Translations under genes and position numbers: made by a program | Origin: Sphingorhabdus pulchriflava | Lineage (GTDB): Bacteria > Pseudomonadota > Alphaproteobacteria > Sphingomonadales > Sphingomonadaceae | Assembly: GCF_003367235.1 (NCBI RefSeq) | Contig: NZ_QRGP01000001.1 | Location: 1,674,001 to 1,738,000, forward strand | Direction of reading: 5' to 3' | Length of the DNA: 64,000 nt | Notes under the pieces: generated by a model | Told to the model about the DNA's origin: nothing | The model's input: only the letters and a program-made list of their open reading frames with translations | Databases searched by the model: none | Shown: positions 36,638 through 44,897 of the stretch, one piece after another | How the letters are laid out: the number at the start of each line of letters is the position of its first letter | How positions within the stretch are numbered: the first letter of the stretch is position 1

Positions 36638-37822
36638 ATGCGCATTCTCTCGCTCTCGACCCTTTATCCCAGCGCCGCCGCGCCAAATTTCGGGCGTTTT
36701 GTCGAACTGTCGCTCGACGCCGCCGACGCCACAGGTGAAGTCGAGATTATCCGCATCAGCCCCAAAGGCCTGCCGCCCTGGCCGCTGTCCAAACTGCTTT
36801 CTGCCTATCGCCGGCGATCTGCATTGCAGCAAGAAGACGCTTGCAACGGAAAGGCAGTGCTGCGGCCCCATTTCACTTTGTTCCCCCGAATGGCCCCGGC
36901 CCGCAATGCCGCCGCCATTGCCAAGGCCGTGCTACCCCTTGCCCGTCGCCTGCATGCGCAGCAGCCTTTCGATCTGGTCGATGCGCAATTCTTCTGGCCT
37001 GATGGCCCTGCAGCGATGCGAATTGCAGAAGCACTAGGTCTTCCTTTTTCGATCAAGGCGCGCGGCGCGGATATTCATTATTGGACGACAGTTGCCGGAT
37101 GCCGCGAGCAGATTGTCGAGGCAGCGCGAAAGTCCACCGGATTGCTGGCCGTCTCAGACGCTATCAAAGACGATATCGTTGCACTGGGCGTCGATGCGAC
37201 CAAGATACGGGTCCATCGTACCGGCATTGACCGCTCGCTTTTCAATATCCCGACCGAACCGCACAATATGCTGCGCGAACGGCTGCAAGTTCCAATTTAT
37301 GAAGCGCTGCTTGTGTGCGTCGGCGCCCTCATTCCACGCAAAGGCCAAGCCTTTGCCATCAAGGCGATGGCGAAATTGCCAGACGCACGTCTAGCGCTCA
37401 TCGGTGAAGGCGAAGACCGGCAAATGCTTGGAAAATTGGCGCACGAACTGGGGGTTGCTGAACGTGTCCACTTCCTCGGATCCTTACCCCATAGCGAAAT
37501 TGCCCATTATCTGCAGGCCGCCGATGTCGCGGTGCTACCTTCGTCCAGCGAAGGCCTGGCCAACGCCTGGATAGAGGCTCTTGCCTGCGGAACGCAGCTG
37601 GTTATTACCGACACGGGCGGAGCGCGCGAAGTACTGCATTCCGACACAGCAGGCAGGATTGTCGAACGTGATGCCGAAGCTATAGCTGCAGCGGTGCACG
37701 AACTGCTTGCATCACCGCCCCACCGTGAGACGGTTGCGGCGACGGTCGCCGACTATAGCTGGGAGGCAAATGGCGCCGCGCTGGTCGCGCATTGGCGCCA
37801 TTTACTGGTCAGGAAAGCTTAG
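36638..37822 (+). CDS. GT4-family glycosyltransferase
   Basis: 394 residues, two Rossmann-like halves. The C-terminal donor domain has VGALIPRKGQAFAIKA, LIGEGEDR and the E-x7-E motif region SEGLANAWIEALACG, followed by ITDTGGAREV. The N-terminal half shows LSLSTLYPSAAAPNFG. It would transfer a sugar from a nucleotide donor, perhaps to an extracellular polysaccharide, but there are no other glycan genes near. The ATG at 36638 is 2 bases after... the XRE stop region, so the two are co-transcribed. Confidence 0.85.
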   Translation: MRILSLSTLYPSAAAPNFGRFVELSLDAADATGEVEIIRISPKGLPPWPLSKLLSAYRRRSALQQEDACNGKAVLRPHFTLFPRMAPARNAAAIAKAVLPLARRLHAQQPFDLVDAQFFWPDGPAAMRIAEALGLPFSIKARGADIHYWTTVAGCREQIVEAARKSTGLLAVSDAIKDDIVALGVDATKIRVHRTGIDRSLFNIPTEPHNMLRERLQVPIYEALLVCVGALIPRKGQAFAIKAMAKLPDARLALIGEGEDRQMLGKLAHELGVAERVHFLGSLPHSEIAHYLQAADVAVLPSSSEGLANAWIEALACGTQLVITDTGGAREVLHSDTAGRIVERDAEAIAAAVHELLASPPHRETVAATVADYSWEANGAALVAHWRHLLVRKA

Positions 37823-38799
37823 ACTTTTCCTTCGTTCAGTCGTTCGACCTTGCTGTCAGCGACCTTTTCGGCAGGCACAAAGCTGTCCGAATTCACCCCG
37901 AACCAGATGAGGAAGGGAGCCGACTGATAGATTGACGAATAGGAGCCGACGAAAATGCCAAAGGCCATCGCGACGCTGAAACCGAAGATTACGTCTGGCC
38001 CGAACAGCACCAGTACCACCAGCGGAGTCAATATGGTCAAGCTGGTCATGACTGTCCGCGACAATGTTTCGTTGACCGAAAGATCGAGCAGCGCAGGCAA
38101 ATCCATCTTACGGAATTTCATCAGATTTTCGCGAATGCGGTCATAAATAACGATCGTATCGTTGAGCGAATAACCGATGATCGTCAGCAGCGCCGCGATG
38201 ATGTTCAAATCGAATTCCATCTGCGTCAGCGCGAACAGGCCAAAGGTTAGCGTGATATCATGCACCAGCGCCCAAATTGCGCCCATGCCGAACTGCCATT
38301 CAAAGCGGAACCAGACATAGACCGCGACCCCCAATGCCGCAGCGATCAATGCGAAAAAGCCCTTTTCGAACAATTCGCTCGACACTTTGCCAGAGACCGA
38401 ATCGACTCCGTCTATTCGAACTTTGGGATGGTCTTCCTTGATCTTGGCAACGATTTTTTCGGCCATGACATTCGCCAGTTCCGGCTTCTTGTCTGCTCCG
38501 TCGGGCAGCTTCATCCGGATCGAAACCTGGTTTTCCGCACCGAAGCGCTGGATGGTCGGCTCGCCATAACCCAATTCGCCGACGGACTCACGCAGCGCCT
38601 CAACCGGAGCGGCCTGTTCACCGACAAATGTCGTACGGATCATCTGGCCACCGATAAAATCCACGCCGAAATTCAGGCCACGCGTCGCGACCAGCGCGAT
38701 GGATGCGACCATCAACAGGATCGAAACGCCGAAGGCGATATTCCGCCATTTGAGGAAGCCGATATTGGTATTGTCGGGAACGAGCTTCAAAAGTTTCAT
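37819..38799 (-). CDS. secF: Protein translocase subunit SecF
   Basis: 326-residue membrane subunit with six TM helices. It shows LNFGVDFIGGQMI, the ERAD-free SecF signature GYSLNDTIVIYDRIREN, and LTPLVVLVLFG. With SecD and YajC it supports proton-driven late steps of Sec export. It is 16 bases downstream of secD in the minus-strand yajC-secD-secF operon and converges with the glycosyltransferase, overlapping by 4 bases. Confidence 0.95.
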   Translation of the reverse strand: MKLLKLVPDNTNIGFLKWRNIAFGVSILLMVASIALVATRGLNFGVDFIGGQMIRTTFVGEQAAPVEALRESVGELGYGEPTIQRFGAENQVSIRMKLPDGADKKPELANVMAEKIVAKIKEDHPKVRIDGVDSVSGKVSSELFEKGFFALIAAALGVAVYVWFRFEWQFGMGAIWALVHDITLTFGLFALTQMEFDLNIIAALLTIIGYSLNDTIVIYDRIRENLMKFRKMDLPALLDLSVNETLSRTVMTSLTILTPLVVLVLFGPDVIFGFSVAMAFGIFVGSYSSIYQSAPFLIWFGVNSDSFVPAEKVADSKVERLNEGKV

Positions 38800-38815
38800 G
38801 GTTCGGCCCCTTGCC

Positions 38816-40414
38816 TCAAATATTCAGGTCTTGCGGACGGGCGCGCTTGACCCAGCGCGACACCCACATCCGTGTAAAGGTCACTGCCGTGAACACCGAT
38901 GTCACGATGCCGATCATCAGAACCACGGCAAAGCCGCGGATCGGGCCCGAGCCAAAGATGAAGAGCAGCACAGCGGCAATGACGTTGGTGATATTCGCGT
39001 CGAAAATCGCACGGCTCGCTTCCTTATAACCATTTTCGATGGCCTGGATGACGCGTCGGCCCTTTCGTCGTTCTTCGCGTATGCGTTCGTTAATCAGCAC
39101 GTTCGCGTCAACCGCTGCGCCGATGGTCAGCACGAAACCGGCAATGCCCGGCAGCGTCAGCGTTGCATTGAACATCGCCATAACCGCCAAAATCATCGCT
39201 ACGTTCAGGACCAGAGCATAGCTCGCATAGATGCCGAACCGGCCGTATGACAGGATCATCCACATCAGTACGGCGGCGGTGCCGACCAGTGCGGCAATCA
39301 TCCCGCTGCGGATCGAGTCCGCACCCAGATCAGGACCAACCGAGCGCTCCTCAACAACCTTCAGATTGACCGGCAAAGCGCCCGAGTTGAGCGCAATTGC
39401 CAGCTGGCTCGCGCTTTCCACAGTGAAGCTTCCCGAAATCTGCGACGTGCCGCCCAAAATTGGTTCATTGATCCGCGGCGCGGAAATGACCTGACCGTCA
39501 AGGATGATGGCGAACAGCTTACCGGTATTCTGCTGGGTCATACGGGCAAAGCGCTGACCACCCTCGCCATCAAACTGGATGATGACCACCGCTTCGTTTG
39601 TTTGCTGGTCGAAACTTTGCTGTGCGCCAGTCAACTTGTCGCCGGAAATGCCGCCGAGGCGGCGCACCGCGATATAGGGAATGCCCGTCGGGTTGTCGGG
39701 ATAGGGCAAAACCTGGCTGCCGACTCGGGCCTTGCCCTGCGCGGTCTGCTCGGGGTCAGCGCCTTCATCGACCACCTTGAACTCCAGCTTGGCGGTCTTG
39801 CCGATCAGTTCCTTTAGCGCCTGCGGGTCGTCGAGGCCGGGCACCTGCACAACGATACGATCCGCACCCTGACGGATGATGGTTGGCTCCAGAGTGCCAA
39901 CTGCGTTGATACGGCGATCGATAACGTCCTTGGCCGAATTCATTGCCTGGTCGAGCGCGGTAGTATTACCGGTTGCCGCCGGTATCAGGCTGATGCGGTT
40001 TCCGTCGGTGACTTCGATCGTCCAATCGCGTCCGCCAACGCTGTTTGCGATGATTGGCAGCAGCGCCTCGCGTGCCGCATCAATCTGCGCGGGATCGGTA
40101 ACGATGAAGCTGAGCTTGCCGCCCGTTCGGGTTACACCTTCGATCGCAATGCGCGGTTCCGCGCGCCGCATCGCCGTACGAACGCTGTCTTCGATCGATT
40201 CCAGCCGGTCACGTGCCAATTGGGCAGTGTCTGCTTCCAAAAGGATGTGACTGCCGCCTGCAAGATCGAGCCCGAGGCTGATCGTTTGCTTGGGAACCCC
40301 GTCAGGAATGCGATCCAGCCAGCTTTTTGGCAGGAAACTTGGCAGCGCCAACAGCAGGCTCAACACAATCAGTATGTTGAGCATGATTACGCGCCAGCGT
40401 GGAAAATCCAGCAT
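38816..40414 (-). CDS. secD: Protein translocase subunit SecD
   Basis: 532 residues. SecD landmarks: SLGLDLAGGSHILLEAD at the first periplasmic segment, the P1 domain, GGTSQISGSFTVE, and TLPGIAGFVLTIGAAVDANVLINERIREE in the TM region. The ATG at 40414 is preferred, with AAGGA 7 bases upstream; a GTG at 40417 is adjacent. Second gene of the yajC-secD-secF operon. Confidence 0.95.
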   Translation of the reverse strand: MLDFPRWRVIMLNILIVLSLLLALPSFLPKSWLDRIPDGVPKQTISLGLDLAGGSHILLEADTAQLARDRLESIEDSVRTAMRRAEPRIAIEGVTRTGGKLSFIVTDPAQIDAAREALLPIIANSVGGRDWTIEVTDGNRISLIPAATGNTTALDQAMNSAKDVIDRRINAVGTLEPTIIRQGADRIVVQVPGLDDPQALKELIGKTAKLEFKVVDEGADPEQTAQGKARVGSQVLPYPDNPTGIPYIAVRRLGGISGDKLTGAQQSFDQQTNEAVVIIQFDGEGGQRFARMTQQNTGKLFAIILDGQVISAPRINEPILGGTSQISGSFTVESASQLAIALNSGALPVNLKVVEERSVGPDLGADSIRSGMIAALVGTAAVLMWMILSYGRFGIYASYALVLNVAMILAVMAMFNATLTLPGIAGFVLTIGAAVDANVLINERIREERRKGRRVIQAIENGYKEASRAIFDANITNVIAAVLLFIFGSGPIRGFAVVLMIGIVTSVFTAVTFTRMWVSRWVKRARPQDLNI

Positions 40415-40450
40415 CACTCTATCCTTGTCGTCAGACAGCCTATGGCCGGA

Positions 40451-40792
40451 TTATTCGTTTGCCGCTTTCAGCGTACGACTTTTCACGTCGGCAAGCGTCG
40501 ATTTCAGCGCCTTTACCCGAACATTGGGGGCGATTTCGACTTCGACATGGTCATCGGCAACCTTGGTTACTTTGCCCATCAGACCGCCGCCGGTCACCAC
40601 TTCGTCATTCTTGGCAACAGCCTCGATTTTCGCCGCATGCTCCTTCGCACGCTTTTGTTGCGGACGGATGAGCAGGAAGTAGAAAACGACGAAAATTAGC
40701 AGCAGCGGAAGTACCTGTACAAAAAAGGCGGCACCGGTCGAACCACCGGCAGCACCTGCTGCAGCTGCCGCGAATATCATGGACGATGTCAT
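40451..40792 (-). CDS. yajC: Preprotein translocase subunit YajC
   Basis: 113 residues with one TM helix (VLPLLLIFVVFYFLLIRPQQKR), then the YajC domain (DEVVTGGGLMGKVTKVADD). The ATG at 40792 follows GGGGAAAGC; the frame reads open to 40888 but that part lacks coding character. First gene of the sec operon, divergent from tRNA-Pro. Confidence 0.94.
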   Translation of the reverse strand: MTSSMIFAAAAAGAAGGSTGAAFFVQVLPLLLIFVVFYFLLIRPQQKRAKEHAAKIEAVAKNDEVVTGGGLMGKVTKVADDHVEVEIAPNVRVKALKSTLADVKSRTLKAANE

Positions 40793-40960
40793 TATTGCTT
40801 TCCCCGATTGTTCTTGCTGGAGGGCAAATAGGAAGTGCCTCCGGAAAATCCAAGGCGCGCGGTTACCACCATGGTAAATCGCGTGCAACGGGAAAGCGTT
40901 TATCGGACAACAAGGCCCCTTGCTTTTACCGATGTGCCGCCATATAGGCCGCGCTCCGGT

Positions 40961-41037
40961 CGGGACGTAGCGCAGCCTGGTAGCGCATCACACTGGGGGT
41001 GTGGGGGTCGGAGGTTCGAATCCTCTCGTCCCGACCA
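40961..41037 (+). tRNA. tRNA-Pro (GGG)
   Basis: 77 bases including encoded CCA (41035-41037). The acceptor stem is CGGGACG/CGTCCCG, the anticodon stem-loop CACACTGGGGGTGTG gives anticodon GGG, and the T-arm has GGTTCGAATCC. The accessory region starts right after its 3' end, so it is a likely integration target. Confidence 0.97.
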
Positions 41038-41055
41038 ATAATTTCAATAACTTAG
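41034..41055 (+). repeat. att-like imperfect direct repeat, left copy
   Basis: Starts with the tRNA-Pro ACCA end and runs into the flank (tail TTTCAATAACTTAG). It matches 18 of 22 positions with the copy at 41736-41757, which starts with the ACCA of the tRNA fragment. This layout fits two ends of an excisable or degraded element, the stretch between them being about 0.7 kb. Confidence 0.45.
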
Positions 41056-41496
41056 ATCCAATTATATGAGCGCCAACCGCGCTCTAAATGCCTCATGGTG
41101 CACTGATGGTGCACTTATTTAGAATATTCTTACATGATGCCGATCTGAAACTCACGAATCGATGCGAGTCTCGGTTCGATTCTTAGGCTGATTTACCTCC
41201 TGACGCGGACTTTTGATCGGCCTGTGCTGGCTTTGACTTGGTCAATAGTGGCGAATAAGGACGGCTCGATAGGACTGCACGGAGACGTGACGCCGCCATT
41301 TAGGGCGCGTAACCACGTTTAACTCTGTCGCGGCAAATAACCGCATTATGTTTCTAGTATGTTCTTTTTTTACTCTCAAAATTCCGTCCGGGAAACGGGA
41401 TGATCGCAGCTACATTGCTTGCTTGTTACAAGCTTACCGGAAGAACCTATAATCACATTTTTTTGCAATCATTTTCACCTATTTGGAGAGCACATG
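41056..41496. other. Gene-poor stretch after tRNA-Pro
   Basis: About 440 bases with no convincing gene on either strand. It contains a tandem ATGGTGCACT repeat (41094-41114 region), which includes the GTGCAC palindrome twice, and AT-rich segments near 41340-41380 that could hold the promoter of the AlpA-like gene. It probably is debris of an older insertion. Confidence 0.5.
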
Positions 41497-41685
41497 ATGC
41501 ATGTGGCATTGTTAACCTGCACCGAGGTTATGCGTTTAGTTGGCATCAAGAGCAGGACTACTATTTGGCGAAGAATCCAGAACAAGACTTTTCCAGAGCC
41601 GGTAGATATTGGTGCTGGGCGAATTCGGTGGAGAGAAACTGATATTGAGCATTGGATTAATACGCTGCCCCAGCGGAGATATTGA
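41497..41685 (+). CDS. AlpA-like excisionase/regulator
   Basis: 62 residues. The MerR-like winged-helix of the AlpA family is visible: LTCTEVMRLVGIKSRTTIWR, then FPEPVDIGAGRIRWRETDIEHWI. AlpA proteins bind DNA and control excision or integrase expression of P4-like elements. GGAGAG at 41485 precedes tandem ATGs at 41494 and 41497; the second has better spacing. The gene stops 3 bases before a tRNA 3' fragment, so it sits at the edge of an element. Confidence 0.8.
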   Translation: MHVALLTCTEVMRLVGIKSRTTIWRRIQNKTFPEPVDIGAGRIRWRETDIEHWINTLPQRRY

Positions 41686-41688
41686 AAC

Positions 41689-41739
41689 CACTAACTCTTA
41701 ATCAGCGGGTCGTGGGTTCGAACCCCTCAGCGTCTACCA
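41689..41739 (+). pseudogene. 3' fragment of a tRNA gene (tRNA-Lys CTT-like), probable att remnant
   Basis: The sequence contains an anticodon-loop-like CTCTTAA, then GGGTCGTGGGTTCGAACCC as variable loop and T-arm, and GCGTCTACCA as 3' acceptor end. No 5' half (an AGACGC acceptor strand) exists upstream, where alpA lies, and the anticodon stem has mismatches. Fragments like this are left when an element integrates in the 3' part of a tRNA gene. Confidence 0.6.
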
Positions 41740-41757
41740 TTTTTTTCAATAAGTTAG
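41736..41757 (+). repeat. att-like imperfect direct repeat, right copy
   Basis: Starts at the ACCA of the tRNA fragment, then a T7 run and CAATAAGTTAG. Partner of 41034-41055 with four mismatches. Confidence 0.45.
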
Positions 41758-41880
41758 CGCACTTCCAGCACCTGTTGATTTGGTTGCAGCAACCACCTAG
41801 CAATCACGTAAAATAGGGTGGCGTCGGATTGCCTAGCAATGACACGCGATTCCGATCATTTGTTTCAATTCCGAAATCAC

Positions 41881-41899
41881 GGGGTTTTTACCCCCCCCC
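41881..41899 (-). terminator. Possible terminator with C9 homopolymer after the HUH-like gene
   Basis: GGGG-TTTTTA-CCCC with a nine-C tract (41891-41899) lies 18 bases beyond the stop of the minus-strand gene. It can fold as a short hairpin. The long homopolymer is a place where length errors or real length variation are likely. The rest of 41758-41916 shows no gene; it holds a repeated GCCTAGCAAT/ACCTAGCAAT word. Confidence 0.35.
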
Positions 41900-41916
41900 A
41901 AGTGTGAGTTGGCGAT

Positions 41917-42969
41917 TTAGCTCAGGCCATCTTTTGCGGTGATGTTGGCCGCTCCAAGCTGCAATTTAGAATTTCGTTTGCCGACATAATTCCACATGTC
42001 ATCCAGTTCAGCGGCCTCCACGAACTGCTGCCTCTGGAAATTGTTTTTCGCCCAGCGACGAAGATAGAACGCAAATTGCGCTCTCGGATGTTTCCCATCG
42101 CCTATAGCAAAGATGGCGTCGTATGGAGTTACATATGACCAAATCCGGGCCATATGGAGTGCTACTACGTCACTGTAGCCATCAGCCGTTGTCTTCATGG
42201 TGCTTTTCTCAGGACACCCTGGATCACAAACCAATCGTTTGACCATGTTAGGCGCCTTCAGCATGTAGGCTGCGAGAAAAGCTAAATCATCATCCGTCAT
42301 ATTGGCGCTAGGCGCGTGAACCATTGCTCCCTTGGCAATACGCTTAGCGACCGCCTGCTTACGCGTCGTTATCTTGATACCCTTTGCGCCGAACGAGTTC
42401 GGAAATCGCCTTTGAAGGCTTTTAGCTGCACGTTTGGGATTAGACTTGCCCTTTTCCCACCAAATGATGGAATGCACATGAGCTAGGATTTGCCTTCCAC
42501 CTTTAGCGTGCCGTAGCGGATGAATGTCGATCGCTGCAATTCCATGTGCACCAAGATCTCGTATGGCCCGTCGAGCCTTGTGCTTCATCTTAACAATGTC
42601 GAGGTCAGGCGATGTGATTGCAGTTATTCCCTCATCCCAGCACAAAGTGAGGAAACCAAAAGAGATCTTTGCAACGGGTTTGTGATGCTCATTGAAATGG
42701 GAAATTAGCGATGCACTAAGGTAGTCCCATGTCATTAGCCGTACAGCCTTGTTCGACATAGGAAGATGGCCCGAAGGGTATTTCGTATTCAAAACCTGAT
42801 CGAGCGTTCTGCGCTTGAAATTGCTTAACACTAATCTGGATATGGCTGCATTGAGCTTGTTCTCGTGGAAGTCAGCTACGCTTCGCTGAAGAAGGTTCTT
42901 CCCTCTTTTCCTAGCGGCTTGGTAATAGCCAGGCGTAGTAATGTCTTCATCATGATAGGTGATACCCAT
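41917..42969 (-). CDS. HUH-endonuclease-like replication initiator protein
   Basis: 350 residues, basic, no membrane segment. Three ordered motifs match rolling-circle Rep proteins: FGFLTLCW (residues 105-111, motif I), a histidine pair HVH followed by SIIWW (H164 and H166, motif II) and YMLK (Y235 and K238, motif III with a nucleophilic tyrosine). Rep or relaxase proteins of this class nick one strand at an origin. No database family name comes to mind, so the call rests on these motifs. It is divergent from the integrase operon. Codon use is AT-richer than in the flanking core genes, suggesting transfer. Confidence 0.62.
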   Translation of the reverse strand: MGITYHDEDITTPGYYQAARKRGKNLLQRSVADFHENKLNAAISRLVLSNFKRRTLDQVLNTKYPSGHLPMSNKAVRLMTWDYLSASLISHFNEHHKPVAKISFGFLTLCWDEGITAITSPDLDIVKMKHKARRAIRDLGAHGIAAIDIHPLRHAKGGRQILAHVHSIIWWEKGKSNPKRAAKSLQRRFPNSFGAKGIKITTRKQAVAKRIAKGAMVHAPSANMTDDDLAFLAAYMLKAPNMVKRLVCDPGCPEKSTMKTTADGYSDVVALHMARIWSYVTPYDAIFAIGDGKHPRAQFAFYLRRWAKNNFQRQQFVEAAELDDMWNYVGKRNSKLQLGAANITAKDGLS

Positions 42970-43028
42970 GTTCGAAAAAACTTTCTGAATGAAATGGTAG
43001 AATCCCCATGGATTGAACGATTGGGGAT

Positions 43029-43361
43029 ATGGAAATTGAGCTATATGGTCAGAAATGCTTGGCTAACATGCACAACGCGGCGAACTCAGCCGTCAACGTG
43101 GCATCTCAGCTTACTATTCCAACCAACCTATTACTCGTCTTTGCTACGAGTGATGCGTTACACCGTTCAGGTTGAACTATTTGGATCGATGATTTCGCAA
43201 AGATGAATGCGGCGCACACAACCTTCAGCGCCATGAATCCGCTGGACCGTGCATGCGGACAATTCATATTTATCGGATCGACAAAATTTCCGATTTGGGA
43301 TGCCGGTAATGCGACAGCACACAGAGCAGATTTGATTGCTGATTTGGACAACGAGTTTTGA
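43029..43361 (+). pseudogene. Short gene interrupted by an in-frame TGA (48 + 61 codons)
   Basis: A 111-codon frame opens at ATG 43029, stops once at TGA 43173-43175, and stays open to TGA 43359-43361. Both parts read like protein: first MEIELYGQKCLANMHNAA ... NLLLVFATSDALHRSG, then TIWIDDFAKMNAAHTTF ... STKFPIWDAGNATAHRADLI. The second part also has its own ATG at 43203 (52 residues). It may be a nonsense-mutated gene, two tiny overlapping-unit genes, a sequencing error or recoding. I do not recognise the family. The longer ORFs in other frames here look like shadows. Confidence 0.45.
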
Positions 43362-43477
43362 TCAAACGGTTACCGAAAGTCTGATCGAGCGTCAGCAGCC
43401 TATGCTAAATTGTGAACGATGAGCACATTTGCAAACGCGAAGGCATAGTGAAATATGGATATTAAACTATTGTTTTA

Positions 43478-43516
43478 ATGTCTTTTATTGACATTTTCGT
43501 TGAGCGCTGCTATACG
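43478..43516 (+). promoter_or_regulatory. Sigma-70-like promoter of the integrase operon with overlapping inverted repeat
   Basis: TTGACA at 43488-43493 and TATACG at 43511-43516 are separated by exactly 17 bases, an excellent match to the -35/-10 consensus. An inverted repeat ATGTC-ttttatt-GACAT (43478-43494) overlaps the -35 box and is a candidate operator. The integrase ATG lies about 60 bases downstream of the expected start of transcription. The rest of 43362-43582 has no gene. Confidence 0.65.
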
Positions 43517-43582
43517 TTAGGGTGCAATGGCGCTGTTTCATCAGAGCCACCGCCGATTCGCATTCATTGAAGGATAAGGCTG

Positions 43583-44164
43583 ATGGAACGGTTACCCGCA
43601 CGGGTGCTGGAAGAAGAAGATGTGCGCCGTGTGTTGGCCCATATTGCCACTTCCCGTTACCCACTGCGGAACCGTGTCATTGTACTTTTGTCGTTCAAAG
43701 CTGGTTTACGCGCATGCGAGATTTCAGGCCTGACTTGGCCGATGGTTCTTCGCACCGACTGCAGCGTTGATGATCAAATGCGGATCGCTCGTCACATTGC
43801 CAAGTACGGCAGCGCACGAACTATTCCTATGCATCCCGACCTTCGAAAGGCGTTGAGTGTCCATCATCGCTTGTTAGGCAGACCCCGTACAGGCTATGTT
43901 ATTTGCTCCGAACGCAAAGGACGGATGACTCCACGTAGCATCGTCAATTGGTTTTCGGATGTCTATGCAACCTTAGCTCTGCCTGGTTGCTCGTCGCATA
44001 GCGGAAGGCGAACTTTCATTACCCGATCAGCACGCGCCATCGTAAAGGTGGGCGGTTCTTTGCGAGACGTACAAGAGCTTGCAGGTCATCGAGCCCTGAC
44101 CACCACCGAGCGCTACATTATGGGTGACCGGGAAGCACAGCGACAATTGATGAGGTTAATCTAA
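43583..44164 (+). CDS. Tyrosine recombinase/integrase, catalytic domain only
   Basis: 193 residues. All catalytic residues are readable: R43 (GLRACEI), K74 (AKYGSAR), H139 and R142 (HSGRR), H169 (AGHRALTTTERY) and nucleophile Y178. The N-terminal core-binding and arm-binding domains found in usual 300-400-residue integrases are missing. Short recombinases of this kind exist and may need a partner for DNA binding, or act in transposition or resolution. AAGGATAAGG precedes the ATG. It is followed with no gap by the protease-like gene. Confidence 0.88.
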   Translation: MERLPARVLEEEDVRRVLAHIATSRYPLRNRVIVLLSFKAGLRACEISGLTWPMVLRTDCSVDDQMRIARHIAKYGSARTIPMHPDLRKALSVHHRLLGRPRTGYVICSERKGRMTPRSIVNWFSDVYATLALPGCSSHSGRRTFITRSARAIVKVGGSLRDVQELAGHRALTTTERYIMGDREAQRQLMRLI

Positions 44165-44857
44165 GTGGCCGGTGGCGATCATCGCTCGAATGTTTCGCCA
44201 ACCATCCAACACCATCCACTTCCCCAACCCATCGAACCGAAGAGCGCAGAGCTTTTGATAAGCAGGTCGCTGAAGCCATGGCAGCAAGGCGAGTTCGATA
44301 GCTTGTGTGGCATCTATGCCATCCTCAACGCGCTTCAGTTAGCTATGGCACCATATGAGCCGCTTTCACCGACAAAGGCGAAACAGCTTTTTCGATTTGC
44401 AATCGGCTTTCTCGAACAGCGCAAGGACCTCGGGGCCATTGTCGAGCACGGAATGGTCATCAAGCGCCAACGACAGCTCCTCAAATACCTCTTACCCTTT
44501 GCTTGTACCGAAACACTCCGTGTCACGGGAATGCATTTTGAAGCGCGCCATAAAAATCGCAGCCGATCGGCCGCAAATGATGCGCAACCTTCGATCGAGC
44601 AGCTATTTTCCTGGATGTCCAGCGAGGTCGCAAAACAACGCCCGGTTTTGATATGCCTACATAACACGCTTAATCACTATTCGGTTGTCAGTGGCATTGA
44701 TCACAGCCGCATCCAACTCTTCGATAGCGACAATCATCGATATGTGAATCGCAGTTCATGCGGTGTCGACAGCGGACTCCATCACATCACACCGTCAGCC
44801 CTAACAGCAATTGTAGCTGAACCACGAGCGACGTCAGAGCGCCCCCCACCGATTTAG
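44165..44857 (+). CDS. Papain-fold cysteine protease-like protein
   Basis: 230 residues starting with GTG directly after the integrase stop. A papain-like triad can be traced: C48 in FDSLCGIYAILNAL, H171 in LNHYSVVSG and D187 in IQLFDSDN, with Q41 as the likely oxyanion residue. The spacing and the strands after the histidine fit C39/peptidase-like or transglutaminase-like enzymes. There is no signal peptide, so it is cytoplasmic. Function is unknown; the tight link with an integrase suggests processing of an element-coded or host protein. Confidence 0.62.
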   Translation: MAGGDHRSNVSPTIQHHPLPQPIEPKSAELLISRSLKPWQQGEFDSLCGIYAILNALQLAMAPYEPLSPTKAKQLFRFAIGFLEQRKDLGAIVEHGMVIKRQRQLLKYLLPFACTETLRVTGMHFEARHKNRSRSAANDAQPSIEQLFSWMSSEVAKQRPVLICLHNTLNHYSVVSGIDHSRIQLFDSDNHRYVNRSSCGVDSGLHHITPSALTAIVAEPRATSERPPPI

Positions 44858-44897
44858 CCGCTTCAAACCCTCCCAACATCTGAAAGAAAGGACCAAC

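Noticed and set aside
41689-41739. Complete tRNA-Lys gene
   Set aside because: Only the anticodon-loop, T-arm and 3' acceptor side exist; the 5' half is missing and the anticodon stem has mismatches.
43173-43175. Selenocysteine codon
   Set aside because: No clear SECIS-like stem-loop directly after the TGA, and no redox-protein resemblance; a mutation or separate small genes are simpler.
42865-43206. 113-codon plus-strand frame overlapping the start of the HUH-like gene
   Set aside because: Its first third is antisense to a better gene, and the frame next to it (43029-43361) has more protein-like composition.
43106-43351. 81-codon minus-strand frame
   Set aside because: Antisense to the interrupted short gene; no ribosome-binding site seen and no recognisable domain.
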